Positions 25,217-33,983 of a stretch of DNA of 64,000 nucleotides are shown piece after piece. The position numbers were made by a program, and so were the translations under genes. Source of the DNA: Pseudomonadales bacterium (GTDB taxonomy: Bacteria > Pseudomonadota > Gammaproteobacteria > Pseudomonadales > Pseudohongiellaceae); assembly GCA_024234395.1 (NCBI GenBank), contig JACKOH010000002.1, positions 1,853,249-1,917,248 of the forward strand, read 5' to 3'. The notes below the pieces were generated by a model, which was not told where the DNA came from, ran no database searches, and saw only the letters and a program-made list of their open reading frames with translations. How positions within the stretch are numbered: the first letter of the stretch is position 1; each line of letters starts with the position of its first letter.

Positions 25217-26044
25217 TCAGCAGTCCTGGTATCCGCGCGCGCGGCAGGCGATGGCCAGCTCGCGGGCTTCTTCAACCTGTTCGGGGGACAGCTCCTCCTC
25301 CAGCGCGGAACGCATAAGGCGGGCGCTGGAATCGCCATTGGCGGCCGCCACATTGACCCACATGGCAGCCTTGACCAGGTCTTTCATCAGCCACTGACCC
25401 TGGTGATACATGGCGCCAAGCTGGTACTGGGACTGCGCGTAGCCGCGTTCGGCGGCCATGCGGAACATACGCTCAGCTTCGATCAGGTTGATTTCACCGC
25501 CCTGGCCGAAGTAATGCATCATGCCCAGGCTGTGTATGGCCGGCAGAAAATCCTGGTCGGCAGCCCGCTGCAGCCATCTCAGACCCTCGTCATAATCCGG
25601 ATCGAAGACGGCGCCGGACTGATACATGATCCCCAGTTCCTGCTGTGCATCAGGCAGGCCCTGTTCGGCGGCTTCGGTCATCAGGCGCATGGCTTCGGGC
25701 GGGTTGCGCTGCACCCCGATTCCGATCAGGTACATGTTGGCCAGCTCGCGCTGGGCCTTGGCGTGGCCGGCGGCAGCGGCCAGCTTCAGCATTTCGGCTC
25801 CGGCGGCCATATCCAGGTCGACGTACTGCCCGCTGCGATACATGCGGGACAGGATGTATTGCGCTTCAGCACTGCCTTCACTGACCAGTGGTACCAGTTC
25901 CTTGTAGGCGGTCTCGTAATCGCGCATTTCATAAGCCGAAAGCCCGGCGTCCAGGTCGGCAACGGCACCCAGCGACAGCAGGCTCAGCAGGCACCCGCTC
26001 AGCAGGGAGAGAGAAGTTCTTGATGTAAGGTGACTCTGTTTCAT
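25217..26044 (-). CDS. Secreted Sel1-like repeat protein
   Basis: I place the start at 26044, where MKQSHLTSRTSLSLLSGCLL opens a signal peptide (cleavage near AVADLD); the frame extends further upstream without signal-like sequence. The 275-residue protein contains five to six Sel1 repeats (AxxxLGxMYxxGxG type), for example AQYILSRMYRSGQYVDLD, AQRELANMYLIGIGV, AQQELGIMYQSGAVFD and SQYQLGAMYHQGQWLM. Sel1 repeats are scaffolds for protein-protein contacts. A C-terminal two-Cys helix (AIACRARGYQDC) closes the protein. It is divergent from the sirtuin gene, with ~85 bp between them. Confidence 0.9.
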   Translation of the reverse strand: MKQSHLTSRTSLSLLSGCLLSLLSLGAVADLDAGLSAYEMRDYETAYKELVPLVSEGSAEAQYILSRMYRSGQYVDLDMAAGAEMLKLAAAAGHAKAQRELANMYLIGIGVQRNPPEAMRLMTEAAEQGLPDAQQELGIMYQSGAVFDPDYDEGLRWLQRAADQDFLPAIHSLGMMHYFGQGGEINLIEAERMFRMAAERGYAQSQYQLGAMYHQGQWLMKDLVKAAMWVNVAAANGDSSARLMRSALEEELSPEQVEEARELAIACRARGYQDC

Positions 26045-26129
26045 AGCATGGCTTTCTTTAGCAATTAAAACGCAAATTATACTTGTTGACGCTACCGTTT
26101 GCGAAACCTGCCGTGGTAACCCGCCCGCC

Positions 26130-26951
26130 GTGATCAGTCGTCTCGTGGAATTCATCCAGGCCCATCCGCGTCTGCTGGTGCTTACCGGTGCCGGTTGCAG
26201 CGCGGATTCCGGCATTCCCACCTACCGGGACGATCAGGGCACCTGGCAGCGCAGTACGCCCATCCGCCACCAGGACTTCATCGATTCCGAGGCCAGCCGC
26301 CGGCGCTACTGGACGCGCAGTCTGGTCGGCTGGCCGGCGGTCCGTGATGCCGCACCGGGGCCCGCTCACGGGGCGCTGGCGGCTCTCGAAAACCAGGGGC
26401 TGGTGCGCCTGCTGGTCACGCAGAACGTGGACCGGCTGCACCAGCGGGCCGGGCAGCGCCAGGTGGTGGACCTGCACGGTCGCCTGGATCAGGTAGTCTG
26501 CCTGGCCTGTGGCCACGTCAGCAGCCGCGACGAGGTGCAACAGCAGTTGCTCGAATTAAACCCCAGGCTGGCAGCGGATTCCGCTGCGGTGAGCCTGGCT
26601 CCTGACGGTGACGCCGATGTGCCGGAGCGCTGGGTGGATACGCTGCGGATACCGGAATGCCGCTATTGTGGCGGCACCCTCAAGCCCAACGTGGTGTTCT
26701 TCGGAGGCTCGGTGGATCGCGATCTGGTGGCATTTGTGTACGACGAGATCGAGGCCAGCGATGCTGTGCTGGTAGTGGGGTCATCGCTGATGGTGTTTTC
26801 CGGCTACCGCTTCTGCCGCCATGCGGCGCAGCAACACAAGCCCATAGCCTGCATCAACCGCGGGCGAACCCGGGCCGACGACCTGTTCAGCCTGAAGTTG
26901 GAGCAGGAATGCGGGGCGGTCCTGGAAGCCTTGTGCCAGGCCCTGCCGTGA
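26130..26951 (+). CDS. Sir2-family NAD-dependent protein deacylase (SIRT4-like class II)
   Basis: The start is a GTG; no in-frame ATG precedes the NAD motif. The 273-residue protein has GAGCSADSGIPTYRDDQG (residues ~20-37), TQNVDRLHQRAG (97-108), the catalytic His in VDLHGRL (~116), two zinc pairs (CLAC ~124-127 and CRYC ~180-183) and VGSSLMVFSGYRF. Length and the PTYRD motif fit the class II (SIRT4-like) branch. These enzymes remove acyl groups from lysine using NAD, or transfer ADP-ribose. It is transcribed away from the Sel1 gene. Confidence 0.94.
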   Translation: MISRLVEFIQAHPRLLVLTGAGCSADSGIPTYRDDQGTWQRSTPIRHQDFIDSEASRRRYWTRSLVGWPAVRDAAPGPAHGALAALENQGLVRLLVTQNVDRLHQRAGQRQVVDLHGRLDQVVCLACGHVSSRDEVQQQLLELNPRLAADSAAVSLAPDGDADVPERWVDTLRIPECRYCGGTLKPNVVFFGGSVDRDLVAFVYDEIEASDAVLVVGSSLMVFSGYRFCRHAAQQHKPIACINRGRTRADDLFSLKLEQECGAVLEALCQALP

Positions 26952-26976
26952 CAGTCTCCCTGGGCCCAGAATTGGA

Positions 26977-27600
26977 TCAGGGCGGGGATGCCCGGTCGTA
27001 GACCCGGGTCAGATGAATGGGGCCGCCAAAGACAAACGGCTCCAATGTCATTACTACGCGCAGCCGCTGGCCCTGTTGCTCCAGGGTATAACTCTCCAGA
27101 GTGTAGCCGCCATCCCGGGGCCGTCCCTCGACGATGAGTTCAGACCCGTTCCAGTTACCGAAGGAAAAGTCTTCACCGCCGCTTTCGTAATAGTCGCTGG
27201 CTCCGGTGGAGCGCTTGCGGCCATCGGTGTGAAACACCCGCCGGTAGTTGTCGGCGTATTCAAACACGAATTCCGGGGCATCGTACTGGATGGTCAATAC
27301 ATCATCGTAAGAAACCCGGTCGTACAGTTCCTGATCTGCCGGTCCTCCGCGGTAACGGTCTTCCTCGCGCTTGCTGAACCAGCTGCGGCGCTGAACCTTG
27401 CCGCCGGCGGCGCGAATTGCCTCTTCCACCTGATCGTCCGTGTTGTCGCTCAGTTCATCGTTGATCACCCAGTAACCACTGATTTCCTGGCGCGGGTCCG
27501 GCGCGGATGCCTGCCTGGCCGCGCCATGCAGCGGCACGCAAAGGATTATCGCCATGATTATCAGTAGCTTAGAGCTCTGGTGTCGGTCAGGTCGGTGCAT
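26977..27600 (-). CDS. Exported protein of unknown function
   Basis: ATG 27600 (MHRPDRHQSSKLLIIMAIIL) is the best start; the frame also has a TTG six codons upstream. A signal peptide ends near AARQASA. The 207-residue product has a GYWVINDELSDNTDDQVEEA segment like those of secreted proteins that compare substance levels to a control, followed by beta-strands (LTIQYDAPEFVFEYADNYRR, LTLESYTLEQQGQRLRVVM and similar), suggesting a lipocalin-like barrel. No family name can be given. It is convergent with the sirtuin gene. Confidence 0.7.
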   Translation of the reverse strand: MHRPDRHQSSKLLIIMAIILCVPLHGAARQASAPDPRQEISGYWVINDELSDNTDDQVEEAIRAAGGKVQRRSWFSKREEDRYRGGPADQELYDRVSYDDVLTIQYDAPEFVFEYADNYRRVFHTDGRKRSTGASDYYESGGEDFSFGNWNGSELIVEGRPRDGGYTLESYTLEQQGQRLRVVMTLEPFVFGGPIHLTRVYDRASPP

Positions 27601-27943
27601 ATGGACAAGAGTATGCAAAAAGATCCCGCTGGTGCAAGTGTTACAGACAGAGCCGGAAGTCAGTGGCCGAAGTCAGCCGGGCGGCCGGGTGGAACAGATG
27701 CAGGCGGAAGTGCCGGAGTCATGCCCGGCAGCGGGGTACGGCCCTTATGGCGCCTGCCCAGTCAGGTTATACTTGCCGCCTGTTTGCTGCAAAGCAGGTG
27801 AACCGCTCTGTCCGGCCGGGGCCTCCCGGCGCTGTCTGCAGCGCAAACCGGACCGGCAGGCGGGGTGGGTTGGACACGCGGTGCTGTCAATACTGGCAAT
27901 ACCGGTAATAAGAGTATCCTGAATTTTCCGAGGGGTGTTACAG
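27601..27943. other. Divergent intergenic region
   Basis: 343 bases between the exported unknown (-) and the TPR protein (+). It must contain both promoters. A run of imperfect TACTGGCAATACCGGTAAT near 27892-27910 is inverted-repeat-like (ACCGGT) and may be a regulator site. No gene. Confidence 0.4.
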
Positions 27944-29620
27944 ATGCAAAAGTTTATTACGACCAGCGCAGCGGCTCTGCTGTGCGGCTGGCAGCTGGCC
28001 GCGGTACCCGGTGCCATGGCCCAGACCGATGAGGCTCTGGCCGTGGTGATACCCGGTTCAGGTGACTATCATCGGGAAATCTCCACCGATTCCGAGGCGG
28101 CGCAACGATTTTACGACCAGGGTCTGCGCATGACCTGGAGTTTTTATTTTCCGGAAGCGATCGCCTCGTTCCAGGAAGCGGCCCGCAATGACCCGGATGA
28201 ACCGATGATCTATGCCGGTCTTGCCCATGCCATCGGCCCCAATCCCAACAGCCGTTATTCGGGACTGCCGGACGACCCCAATGGGGAAGGCCTGAAAGCG
28301 ATTACCCGGGCCCTGGAGCTGATCGACAATGGCAACGCGGTGGAACAGGACCTGGTGCGGGCACTGTACGTGCTGTACAACCGCGACGCCATTCCTGACG
28401 ATCAGGAGCGGGATACCGCCTACCTCAACGCCCTGGGTGCGCTGATGCGCAAATACCCCGATGATCCCGACATTGCCTCCATGTATGCCGCGGCCTTCAT
28501 GTCCATGGGCCGCTGGAATTACTGGCTGGCGGACGGAACGCCGAGACCCGGCACCGCGGCGGCCGAGGCGGCGCTGGTGCGGGCCATGATGCTGGAGCCC
28601 TACCACCCGGGCGCCAATCACCTGTACATTCACCTGATGGAAGCCTCCATGCAGCCGGAGAAGGCGCTGGCCGCGGCCCACAAACTGGAGACCACGGTCC
28701 CGATCTCCGGGCACATGGTGCATATGCCGGGGCATATCTACCTGCGCGTCGGTGACTACGAGAAAGCAATCGATATCAATGAACGTTCACAGATCGTCGA
28801 TCAGCAGTTCGCCGACATCTGGGGCGAGACCAATTTCCCGAACATCGGCACCTATGGCCTGTCGCATCGCACCCACGCCGGACACGCTCTGGATTTCGTG
28901 CGCTATGCGGCGTCCCTGCAGGGCACTTATGCCACCGCGTTCGAAGCGGCGGAACGCGGTGCCAGCGGCGTGGGAACGGCGCCGGATGCAGCCCAACGTG
29001 GCCAGAAGCGGGTTGTGTCGTCCTGGCTGGTGGACAAGATCTTTGGCAAGTGGGAGCGGATTCTCGACATGGAACAGTCGCACACCGGTACCCCGTACCT
29101 GGATGGCATGTGGAGTTACGTGAAGGGCAGTGCCTACGCCAATACCGATCGTCTGCCCCAGGCCCGGGAGGAACTGGACAACCTGCGTCGCCAGCAGCAG
29201 GATGAGGCGGTGGACCTGGTACGGGTCGGCCCGACCCCGTCATCCCATATCCTGGAACTGGCCGGTTATGCTCTGGAAGGGGAGATTCTGGAAGCGGCTG
29301 GTGACCTGGATGCCGCCATCGCCGCCTATGCCCGGGCGGTGGAGCTGGAAGACCAGAACAATTACACCGAGCCACCCGACTGGCCGCAATCGATCCGCCT
29401 GTATCTGGGTGCGGCACTGCTGGACGCGGGTCGTCCCCAGGACGCCGAACAGGTTTACCGGCAGGATCTGCAGTGGAACCAGCAGAACGGCTGGGCCACC
29501 TTCGGCCTCTACCAGGCACTGGACGCCCAGGGCCAGGACCAGGAAGCGGAGTTGTTGCGCCGTCAATATGAATCGCTGTGGCGAAATGCCGACGTGATGC
29601 TGGAGCGTTCGCGCCTGTAA
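27944..29620 (+). CDS. Secreted tetratricopeptide-repeat protein
   Basis: ATG 27944 follows GAGGGG; a GTG lies three codons upstream. The 558-residue protein has a signal peptide (ALLCGWQLAAVPGAMAQ) and helical repeats: YDQGLRMTWSFYFPEAIASF (~55-75), DEPMIYAGLAHAIG, PGANHLYIHLMEASMQPEKA, GHIYLRVGDYEKAI and a C-terminal TPR pair (AGDLDAAIAAYARAVELE; LYLGAALLDAGRPQDAEQVY). An HxxH-rich central stretch (GHMVHMPGHIYL, SHRTHAGHAL) is typical of this bacterial group and might bind metal, but that is not established. Its stop is 7 bases before the DUF2868 frame. Confidence 0.88.
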   Translation: MQKFITTSAAALLCGWQLAAVPGAMAQTDEALAVVIPGSGDYHREISTDSEAAQRFYDQGLRMTWSFYFPEAIASFQEAARNDPDEPMIYAGLAHAIGPNPNSRYSGLPDDPNGEGLKAITRALELIDNGNAVEQDLVRALYVLYNRDAIPDDQERDTAYLNALGALMRKYPDDPDIASMYAAAFMSMGRWNYWLADGTPRPGTAAAEAALVRAMMLEPYHPGANHLYIHLMEASMQPEKALAAAHKLETTVPISGHMVHMPGHIYLRVGDYEKAIDINERSQIVDQQFADIWGETNFPNIGTYGLSHRTHAGHALDFVRYAASLQGTYATAFEAAERGASGVGTAPDAAQRGQKRVVSSWLVDKIFGKWERILDMEQSHTGTPYLDGMWSYVKGSAYANTDRLPQAREELDNLRRQQQDEAVDLVRVGPTPSSHILELAGYALEGEILEAAGDLDAAIAAYARAVELEDQNNYTEPPDWPQSIRLYLGAALLDAGRPQDAEQVYRQDLQWNQQNGWATFGLYQALDAQGQDQEAELLRRQYESLWRNADVMLERSRL

Positions 29621-29627
29621 CAGCACT

Positions 29628-30785
29628 TTGATCAGTCAAGCGGAAATACAACCGGCCATGCGCCAGATCGGCTCCGTGCTCAGTGTCGCCGGGCTGCTGG
29701 CGGGGTTTCTGGTCGCCATCAGCGTCCTCTCCGGCGATGCCCAGGGGCGGGTCAACCTGCTGTACCTGCTGCTGCTGTTCGTGTTCCTGCCCATTGGCGG
29801 GTTACTGCTCAGCCTGTTCTTCCTGATCCGCAGATCCGGGCGTGGACTGGCGGGCTGGATGCTGGAACTGCCGGTCTGGCCGGCCGGCCTGCGGCATGAA
29901 CTGCTGGCGCTTGAGCCGGGCCGGGAGCGCAAGTTCTGGCTCTTCTACCAGACCCAGCTGCTGACCCTGGCCTTTGCCGTGGGGGGGCTGCTGGCGTTTC
30001 TGGTGCTGCTGCTGGGCACCGACATCAGTTTCGTGTGGCGCAGTACCCTGCTGGACGCGGCGGACCTGCAGCCTCTGCTGCAGCTGCTGGCCATGCCCTG
30101 GCGGTTCTGGTCCGATGCCCAGCCGGACCTGGCACTGCTGCAGCAATCCCAGGATTACCGGCTGGCGACACCGGAATTCACCGCGGCGCGTCTCGGCCAG
30201 TGGTGGAAATACGCCATCGCCGCCCAGCTGACCTACACCCTGTTACCCAGGGCCGTTATGGCACTGGTGGCCCGCTCCATCTATCAGCGCACCGCCACCA
30301 CTCCGGTCAGGAAAACTGCCGGACGCCGGGTGGTTCATGTGGAGGCGCTGAATACCGTGCCCATGCAGGGCAACCTGGCACCAGTGGTGAGTTCTGTAAC
30401 GGGCGATTATATTCTCATCGACTGGGGCAGCGTTCCGGTTTTGATTCAGGATGAACTGAGCGACCGGTTCGGGACGCCCAGGGTGGCCTTTCAGGCCGGT
30501 CCGCTATCGGGTCCCGATGCTGCCCGGCTGGAGGGACTGTCCCAGTCCACCGTGGTGGTTATGGTCAAGGCCTGGGAACCGCCCATGGGAGAGCTGGGCG
30601 ACTACCTGCTGGCGCTGAAAAAATTGTTGCCCGACAGTCCCGGCCTGATTCTGCCGCTGGACTGGTCCGGCGATTCACTGCAGGACATCAGGGAGATCAA
30701 CCTGCGTGAATGGCGAAGGTTCTGCGGCACCCTGCGCGGCTGGTCGGTCCTGCAGCCGGGACCTGATGAAGGAGACGCAGCATGA
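29628..30785 (+). CDS. DUF2868 membrane protein
   Basis: The 385-residue frame starts at TTG 29628, with ATG 29658 (MRQIGSVLSVAGLL) as an alternative. Four to five membrane spans are visible: residues ~17-37, 44-66, 107-129 and a weaker one near 190-212, with a WRSTLLDAADLQ loop between them. The C-terminal ~150 residues are soluble (WGSVPVLIQDELSD). DUF2868 proteins are regularly encoded just before a DUF3482 GTPase, as here, where the two genes overlap by ATGA. The pair probably forms a membrane-GTPase complex of unknown role. Confidence 0.87.
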   Translation: MISQAEIQPAMRQIGSVLSVAGLLAGFLVAISVLSGDAQGRVNLLYLLLLFVFLPIGGLLLSLFFLIRRSGRGLAGWMLELPVWPAGLRHELLALEPGRERKFWLFYQTQLLTLAFAVGGLLAFLVLLLGTDISFVWRSTLLDAADLQPLLQLLAMPWRFWSDAQPDLALLQQSQDYRLATPEFTAARLGQWWKYAIAAQLTYTLLPRAVMALVARSIYQRTATTPVRKTAGRRVVHVEALNTVPMQGNLAPVVSSVTGDYILIDWGSVPVLIQDELSDRFGTPRVAFQAGPLSGPDAARLEGLSQSTVVVMVKAWEPPMGELGDYLLALKKLLPDSPGLILPLDWSGDSLQDIREINLREWRRFCGTLRGWSVLQPGPDEGDAA

Positions 30786-32137
30786 CGCCCGCCTTCGCCG
30801 TCGTGGGGCATCCCAACAAGGGCAAGTCCTCGATCGTCGCTACCCTGGCCCAGGATGACAGCGTCGCTATCTCCGCCCAGAGCGGCACCACACGGGTTTC
30901 CGAAACCCTGCAGGTCCAGGTCGGCAGCAGCAGCTTCACCCTGATCGACACGCCGGGCTTTCAGCGCCCGAGCCGGGTATTGCAGTGGCTGCAGCAGCAC
31001 GCCGAAAACGCCGGCCAGCGGCAGGCGGCGGTGGAGCTGTTTGTCAGCGACGCCGAGTGCCGGGAGCAGTTTCCGGACGAGGTGGAACTGCTGCGCCCCA
31101 TCGTCGATGGGGCCGTCATCCTTTACGTGGTGGATGGCTCCAGACCCTATGGCGCAGACTACGAGGCGGAGATGGAAATTCTGCGCTGGACCGGCCAGGC
31201 CAGCATGGCGCTTATCAACCCTATCGAGAACGAGCAGTATATTAACTCCTGGCAACAGGCACTTTCCCAGTATTTCAAGGTGGTGCGGGTGTTCAACGCC
31301 ATGCAGGCGGATTTTGACAAGCAGCTTTCCATCCTGGAAGCGTTCTCTCATCTGCGCGAGGAATGGAAAGAGCAGATCAAGGCCCTTATCAACGAGTATA
31401 AGGACCTGCGCCTGCAGCAGCGGGCTCAGAGCCTGCAGGTGCTGAGTGCCATGCTGAGTGATATGTGTTCGTACCAGGTATCACAGAAAGTATTGAGCCG
31501 GGACCAGGCCAGACCCCTGCAGCCGCTGCTGGAGAAGCGCTTTTACAGCGCCCTGAAAAAGCGGGAACAGGAGGGGCACGAACAGCTCAAGGACCTGTAT
31601 CACTACCACAGCCTGGATATCCGGCGCAGTGAACTGCCCACCGAGGACAACCTGTTTGACACGGAGAAGTGGATTGTCTGGGGACTGAATCGTCGCCAAC
31701 TGCTGGTGGCCGCGACCATGGCAGGTGCTGCCACCGGCGCCGTTGTGGACCTGGGCCTGGCAGGCCACAGCCTGTTTCTGGGCGCCCTGACCGGTGGCCT
31801 GCTGGCCGGTGGCGGTGCCTGGTTCGGGGCCGACCGGCTAGCCGACTTCAAGATCATGGGCCTGCCCATGGGCGGCTACGAGGCGCGCCAGGGACCCATG
31901 AAGAACCGTAATTTTCCCTATGTACTGCTCAGCCGCTACCTGTTTCTGCACGATGCCCTGCAACAGCGTACCCATGCCCGCCGGGACAGCCTCAGCATTG
32001 AGGAAGGTGACCTGACCGAACGGATCAGTCAGCTGTCGAAAGAACAGCAGAAGGAACTGCACCGGCAGATGGAAAGGCTCAGTCAGCAGAAAGTGACCGA
32101 AACCCTCGAGGCGGCACTGGCACCGCTGTTCGGTTGA
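30782..32137 (+). CDS. DUF3482 GTPase
   Basis: The 451-residue protein begins with an Era/TrmE-like GTPase domain: G1 GHPNKGKSS (residues ~8-16), a TTRVSE switch region with G2 Thr, and G3 DTPGFQ (~59-64). The G4 motif is weakly conserved (NPIEN around 143). The C-terminal DUF3482 part includes a glycine/alanine-rich hydrophobic hairpin (ATMAGAATGAVVDLGLAGHS and LTGGLLAGGGAWFG, ~317-355) that could insert into a membrane. It overlaps the DUF2868 gene by four bases. Its function is undefined; a membrane-remodelling or stress role is inference. Confidence 0.9.
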   Translation: MTPAFAVVGHPNKGKSSIVATLAQDDSVAISAQSGTTRVSETLQVQVGSSSFTLIDTPGFQRPSRVLQWLQQHAENAGQRQAAVELFVSDAECREQFPDEVELLRPIVDGAVILYVVDGSRPYGADYEAEMEILRWTGQASMALINPIENEQYINSWQQALSQYFKVVRVFNAMQADFDKQLSILEAFSHLREEWKEQIKALINEYKDLRLQQRAQSLQVLSAMLSDMCSYQVSQKVLSRDQARPLQPLLEKRFYSALKKREQEGHEQLKDLYHYHSLDIRRSELPTEDNLFDTEKWIVWGLNRRQLLVAATMAGAATGAVVDLGLAGHSLFLGALTGGLLAGGGAWFGADRLADFKIMGLPMGGYEARQGPMKNRNFPYVLLSRYLFLHDALQQRTHARRDSLSIEEGDLTERISQLSKEQQKELHRQMERLSQQKVTETLEAALAPLFG

Positions 32138-32383
32138 CAGCCAGGCCGGCAAAAGGAAAGTCGAGCGCTGTTATGTAGGGGGCTCACTTGACTTTTACGC
32201 CAGCCTGTTTTTGATTGGCTAGCTGGTTCCCGTACTGGTGTGCCGGAAGCAGGCTCAGGCAGATACGCGATCCTTAACAGCGAGGGGCAGTGGCGGTATT
32301 ATCCTTTGCGTATCTTGCTGCAGGCTTCTGCTTCGTGCCTCTGCTTAATGCCTTAAAGTCCAATTACAATAGAGATTACTCTC

Positions 32384-33253
32384 ATGATAAGAACAACAAG
32401 TCTGGTAATTGCCTTGGTTTCCTGCCTCACACTTCCTGGTTATTCACTCGCACAATCCGGTGACGTGCGGATCTTCAACACCGTTAAACTGAAACTGGCC
32501 AACGGCGAACCGGTCATAGGCGGCACTGTCGATACCGCCGACCCGGCCATTTACTGTGCCATGGCCAATGCCGGCTTCGACTTCCTGTGGATAGAGATGC
32601 AGCACAGCCCGCTCAGCTATTCCCAGGTGGCGGACATGATCTGGGCCTGCCGGGGTGCACCGGCGATTCCGTTCATCCGGATTCCGGCCGCCACCGAGGG
32701 CGATCTGCAGAAAGCCACCGATATCGGTGCCCTGGGAATCATCGTGCCCATGGTGGATGCCGTTGAGGAAGTGGAGACTGCGGTGACTTATGCCAAGTAT
32801 CCGCCCATCGGCAAGCGCAGCCAGGGCGGCGGTCAGTACCGTGCCCTGTGGGGCAATGATTACCGCCAGGCCGCTAACGACAACATCATGATCGTGGCAA
32901 TGATCGAACAACCGGAAGGGGTGGAGATCATTGAGCAGGTGGTCAATACACCCGGTATCGACGGCATCTTCGTGGCCAGTTCCGATCTGGGCAGTTTCAC
33001 CGGCCGTCCCCAGGGAGATCCCCAATACGAGGCCCTGGTGACACGGGTGAAGGAACAGACCCAGGCCGCCGGGTTGTTCGTCGGCGGGCCGCTTGCCTGG
33101 CTGGAATCACGGGAAGGTTATCTTTTCTTCCAGGGGCCCAGTGCCGGCGCCCTGATCCGGACCGGTACCCGGGTGACGCTGGAATCGGCTGACCTGTGTC
33201 GTTACCTGCCTTCGGGTGCGACTCCGGTCCCCGGTGAAGACCCCTGTCCCTGA
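32384..33253 (+). CDS. Exported HpcH/HpaI-type aldolase
   Basis: The mature part is a class II HpcH/HpaI aldolase or citrate-lyase-beta-like barrel: FLWIEMQHSPLSYSQV (~62-77), GIIVPMVDAVEEVETAV (~117-133), YPPIGKRSQGGG, the metal-binding Glu in VAMIEQPEG (~170) and Asp in VASSDLGSFTG (~197). These enzymes cleave or form 2-oxo acids with pyruvate. Unusually, a convincing signal peptide precedes it (MIRTTSLVIALVSCLTLPGY then SLAQ), so it should act outside the cytoplasm. Length is 289 residues against about 250-260 for cytosolic members. It is a single gene. Confidence 0.88.
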   Translation: MIRTTSLVIALVSCLTLPGYSLAQSGDVRIFNTVKLKLANGEPVIGGTVDTADPAIYCAMANAGFDFLWIEMQHSPLSYSQVADMIWACRGAPAIPFIRIPAATEGDLQKATDIGALGIIVPMVDAVEEVETAVTYAKYPPIGKRSQGGGQYRALWGNDYRQAANDNIMIVAMIEQPEGVEIIEQVVNTPGIDGIFVASSDLGSFTGRPQGDPQYEALVTRVKEQTQAAGLFVGGPLAWLESREGYLFFQGPSAGALIRTGTRVTLESADLCRYLPSGATPVPGEDPCP

Positions 33254-33437
33254 CGGCCGCTGATCGAAATCTCACTGAACTGCGGGCTGACAGAGCGACG
33301 CCGGTCTGACAGAATGGCGAGCGCCGGATTCAGCGGCAGCTGCAGTCTCGGGCCGGCCGGCCCGGGGCTGTCATGGCGTGGCCACACCGCTGGCATCGAC
33401 AGGCCCGTCCCGATCGGCAGAACAGGGAATAAACAGT

Positions 33438-33545
33438 ATGTGGAACAAACTTTTCGCCAATAAAATGAATGCCATCACCACCCTGATGGTGTTGCTGCTG
33501 GTACCCATTCTGCTGGGGCTGTGGTGGTACATGGGGCGACTCTGA
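33438..33545 (+). CDS. Small single-span membrane protein (35 aa)
   Basis: ATG 33438 follows CAGGGA by about ten bases. The 35 codons encode MWNKLFANKMNAITTL followed by MVLLLVPILLGLWWYMGRL: a short basic N-terminus, one membrane helix and a Trp-Trp-Tyr interface. Such miniproteins often attach to larger membrane complexes. Nothing closer is recognised. Confidence 0.5.
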   Translation: MWNKLFANKMNAITTLMVLLLVPILLGLWWYMGRL

Positions 33546-33670
33546 TCAGGTGAACCTCTGATTACCACTGGGCCGCGGCGCGGGAACCGCTCTGGCAGGC
33601 CGCCGGTAATCTGAAAAATCGAATAGGCTGATCGGAAAAATTTGTTTGAAAAACAGGTCATTGCCACGAT

Positions 33671-33689
33671 AATGAGAATTATTCTCATT
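33671..33689. promoter_or_regulatory. Fur box
   Basis: AATGAGAATTATTCTCATT is a 19-bp palindrome close to the Fur consensus (GATAATGATAATCATTATC), preceded by GAT. It lies 17 bases before the start of the DUF2061 gene, a position where Fe-Fur would block transcription or initiation. Confidence 0.8.
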
Positions 33690-33706
33690 AATCCACGAGG
33701 TGAAAT

Positions 33707-33928
33707 ATGACCAAAACATTAAGTTTTGCCGCAGTGCACTTCAGCGTGGCATTTACGGTCGGCTATCTGATGACCGGCAGCGTGGTGGTCGGCGGGGCGC
33801 TCGCTCTGGTCGAACCGGCTGTCAACACGGTGGCTTACCACCTTCACGAACAGGTCTGGAAGTCGCTGGAGGCCCGGCGCCAGCGCCCGCTGAACCTGGA
33901 AAACCCGGAGCCTGTCATGTCGGCCTGA
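33707..33928 (+). CDS. DUF2061 membrane protein
   Basis: The 73-residue protein shows the family pattern: SFAAVHFSVAFTVGYLMTGS, then VVVGGALALVEPAVNTVAYH and LHEQVWKSLE, with two membrane spans and a conserved His-Glu near residue 47. Length is slightly greater than the core domain. GAGGTG precedes the ATG, and a Fur box overlaps the presumed promoter. Members are uncharacterised. The exchanger-like gene follows 55 bp downstream. Confidence 0.88.
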   Translation: MTKTLSFAAVHFSVAFTVGYLMTGSVVVGGALALVEPAVNTVAYHLHEQVWKSLEARRQRPLNLENPEPVMSA

Positions 33929-33983
33929 GTGATTCCATGCCAGCAGAGCCTTCCTGGGGATTGGAGAAAGAGACCTGGCACTG

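Noticed and set aside
28776..29651. Leftward open frame (291 codons) opposite the TPR gene
   Set aside because: Pro/Arg-rich composition typical of a shadow in GC-rich sequence.
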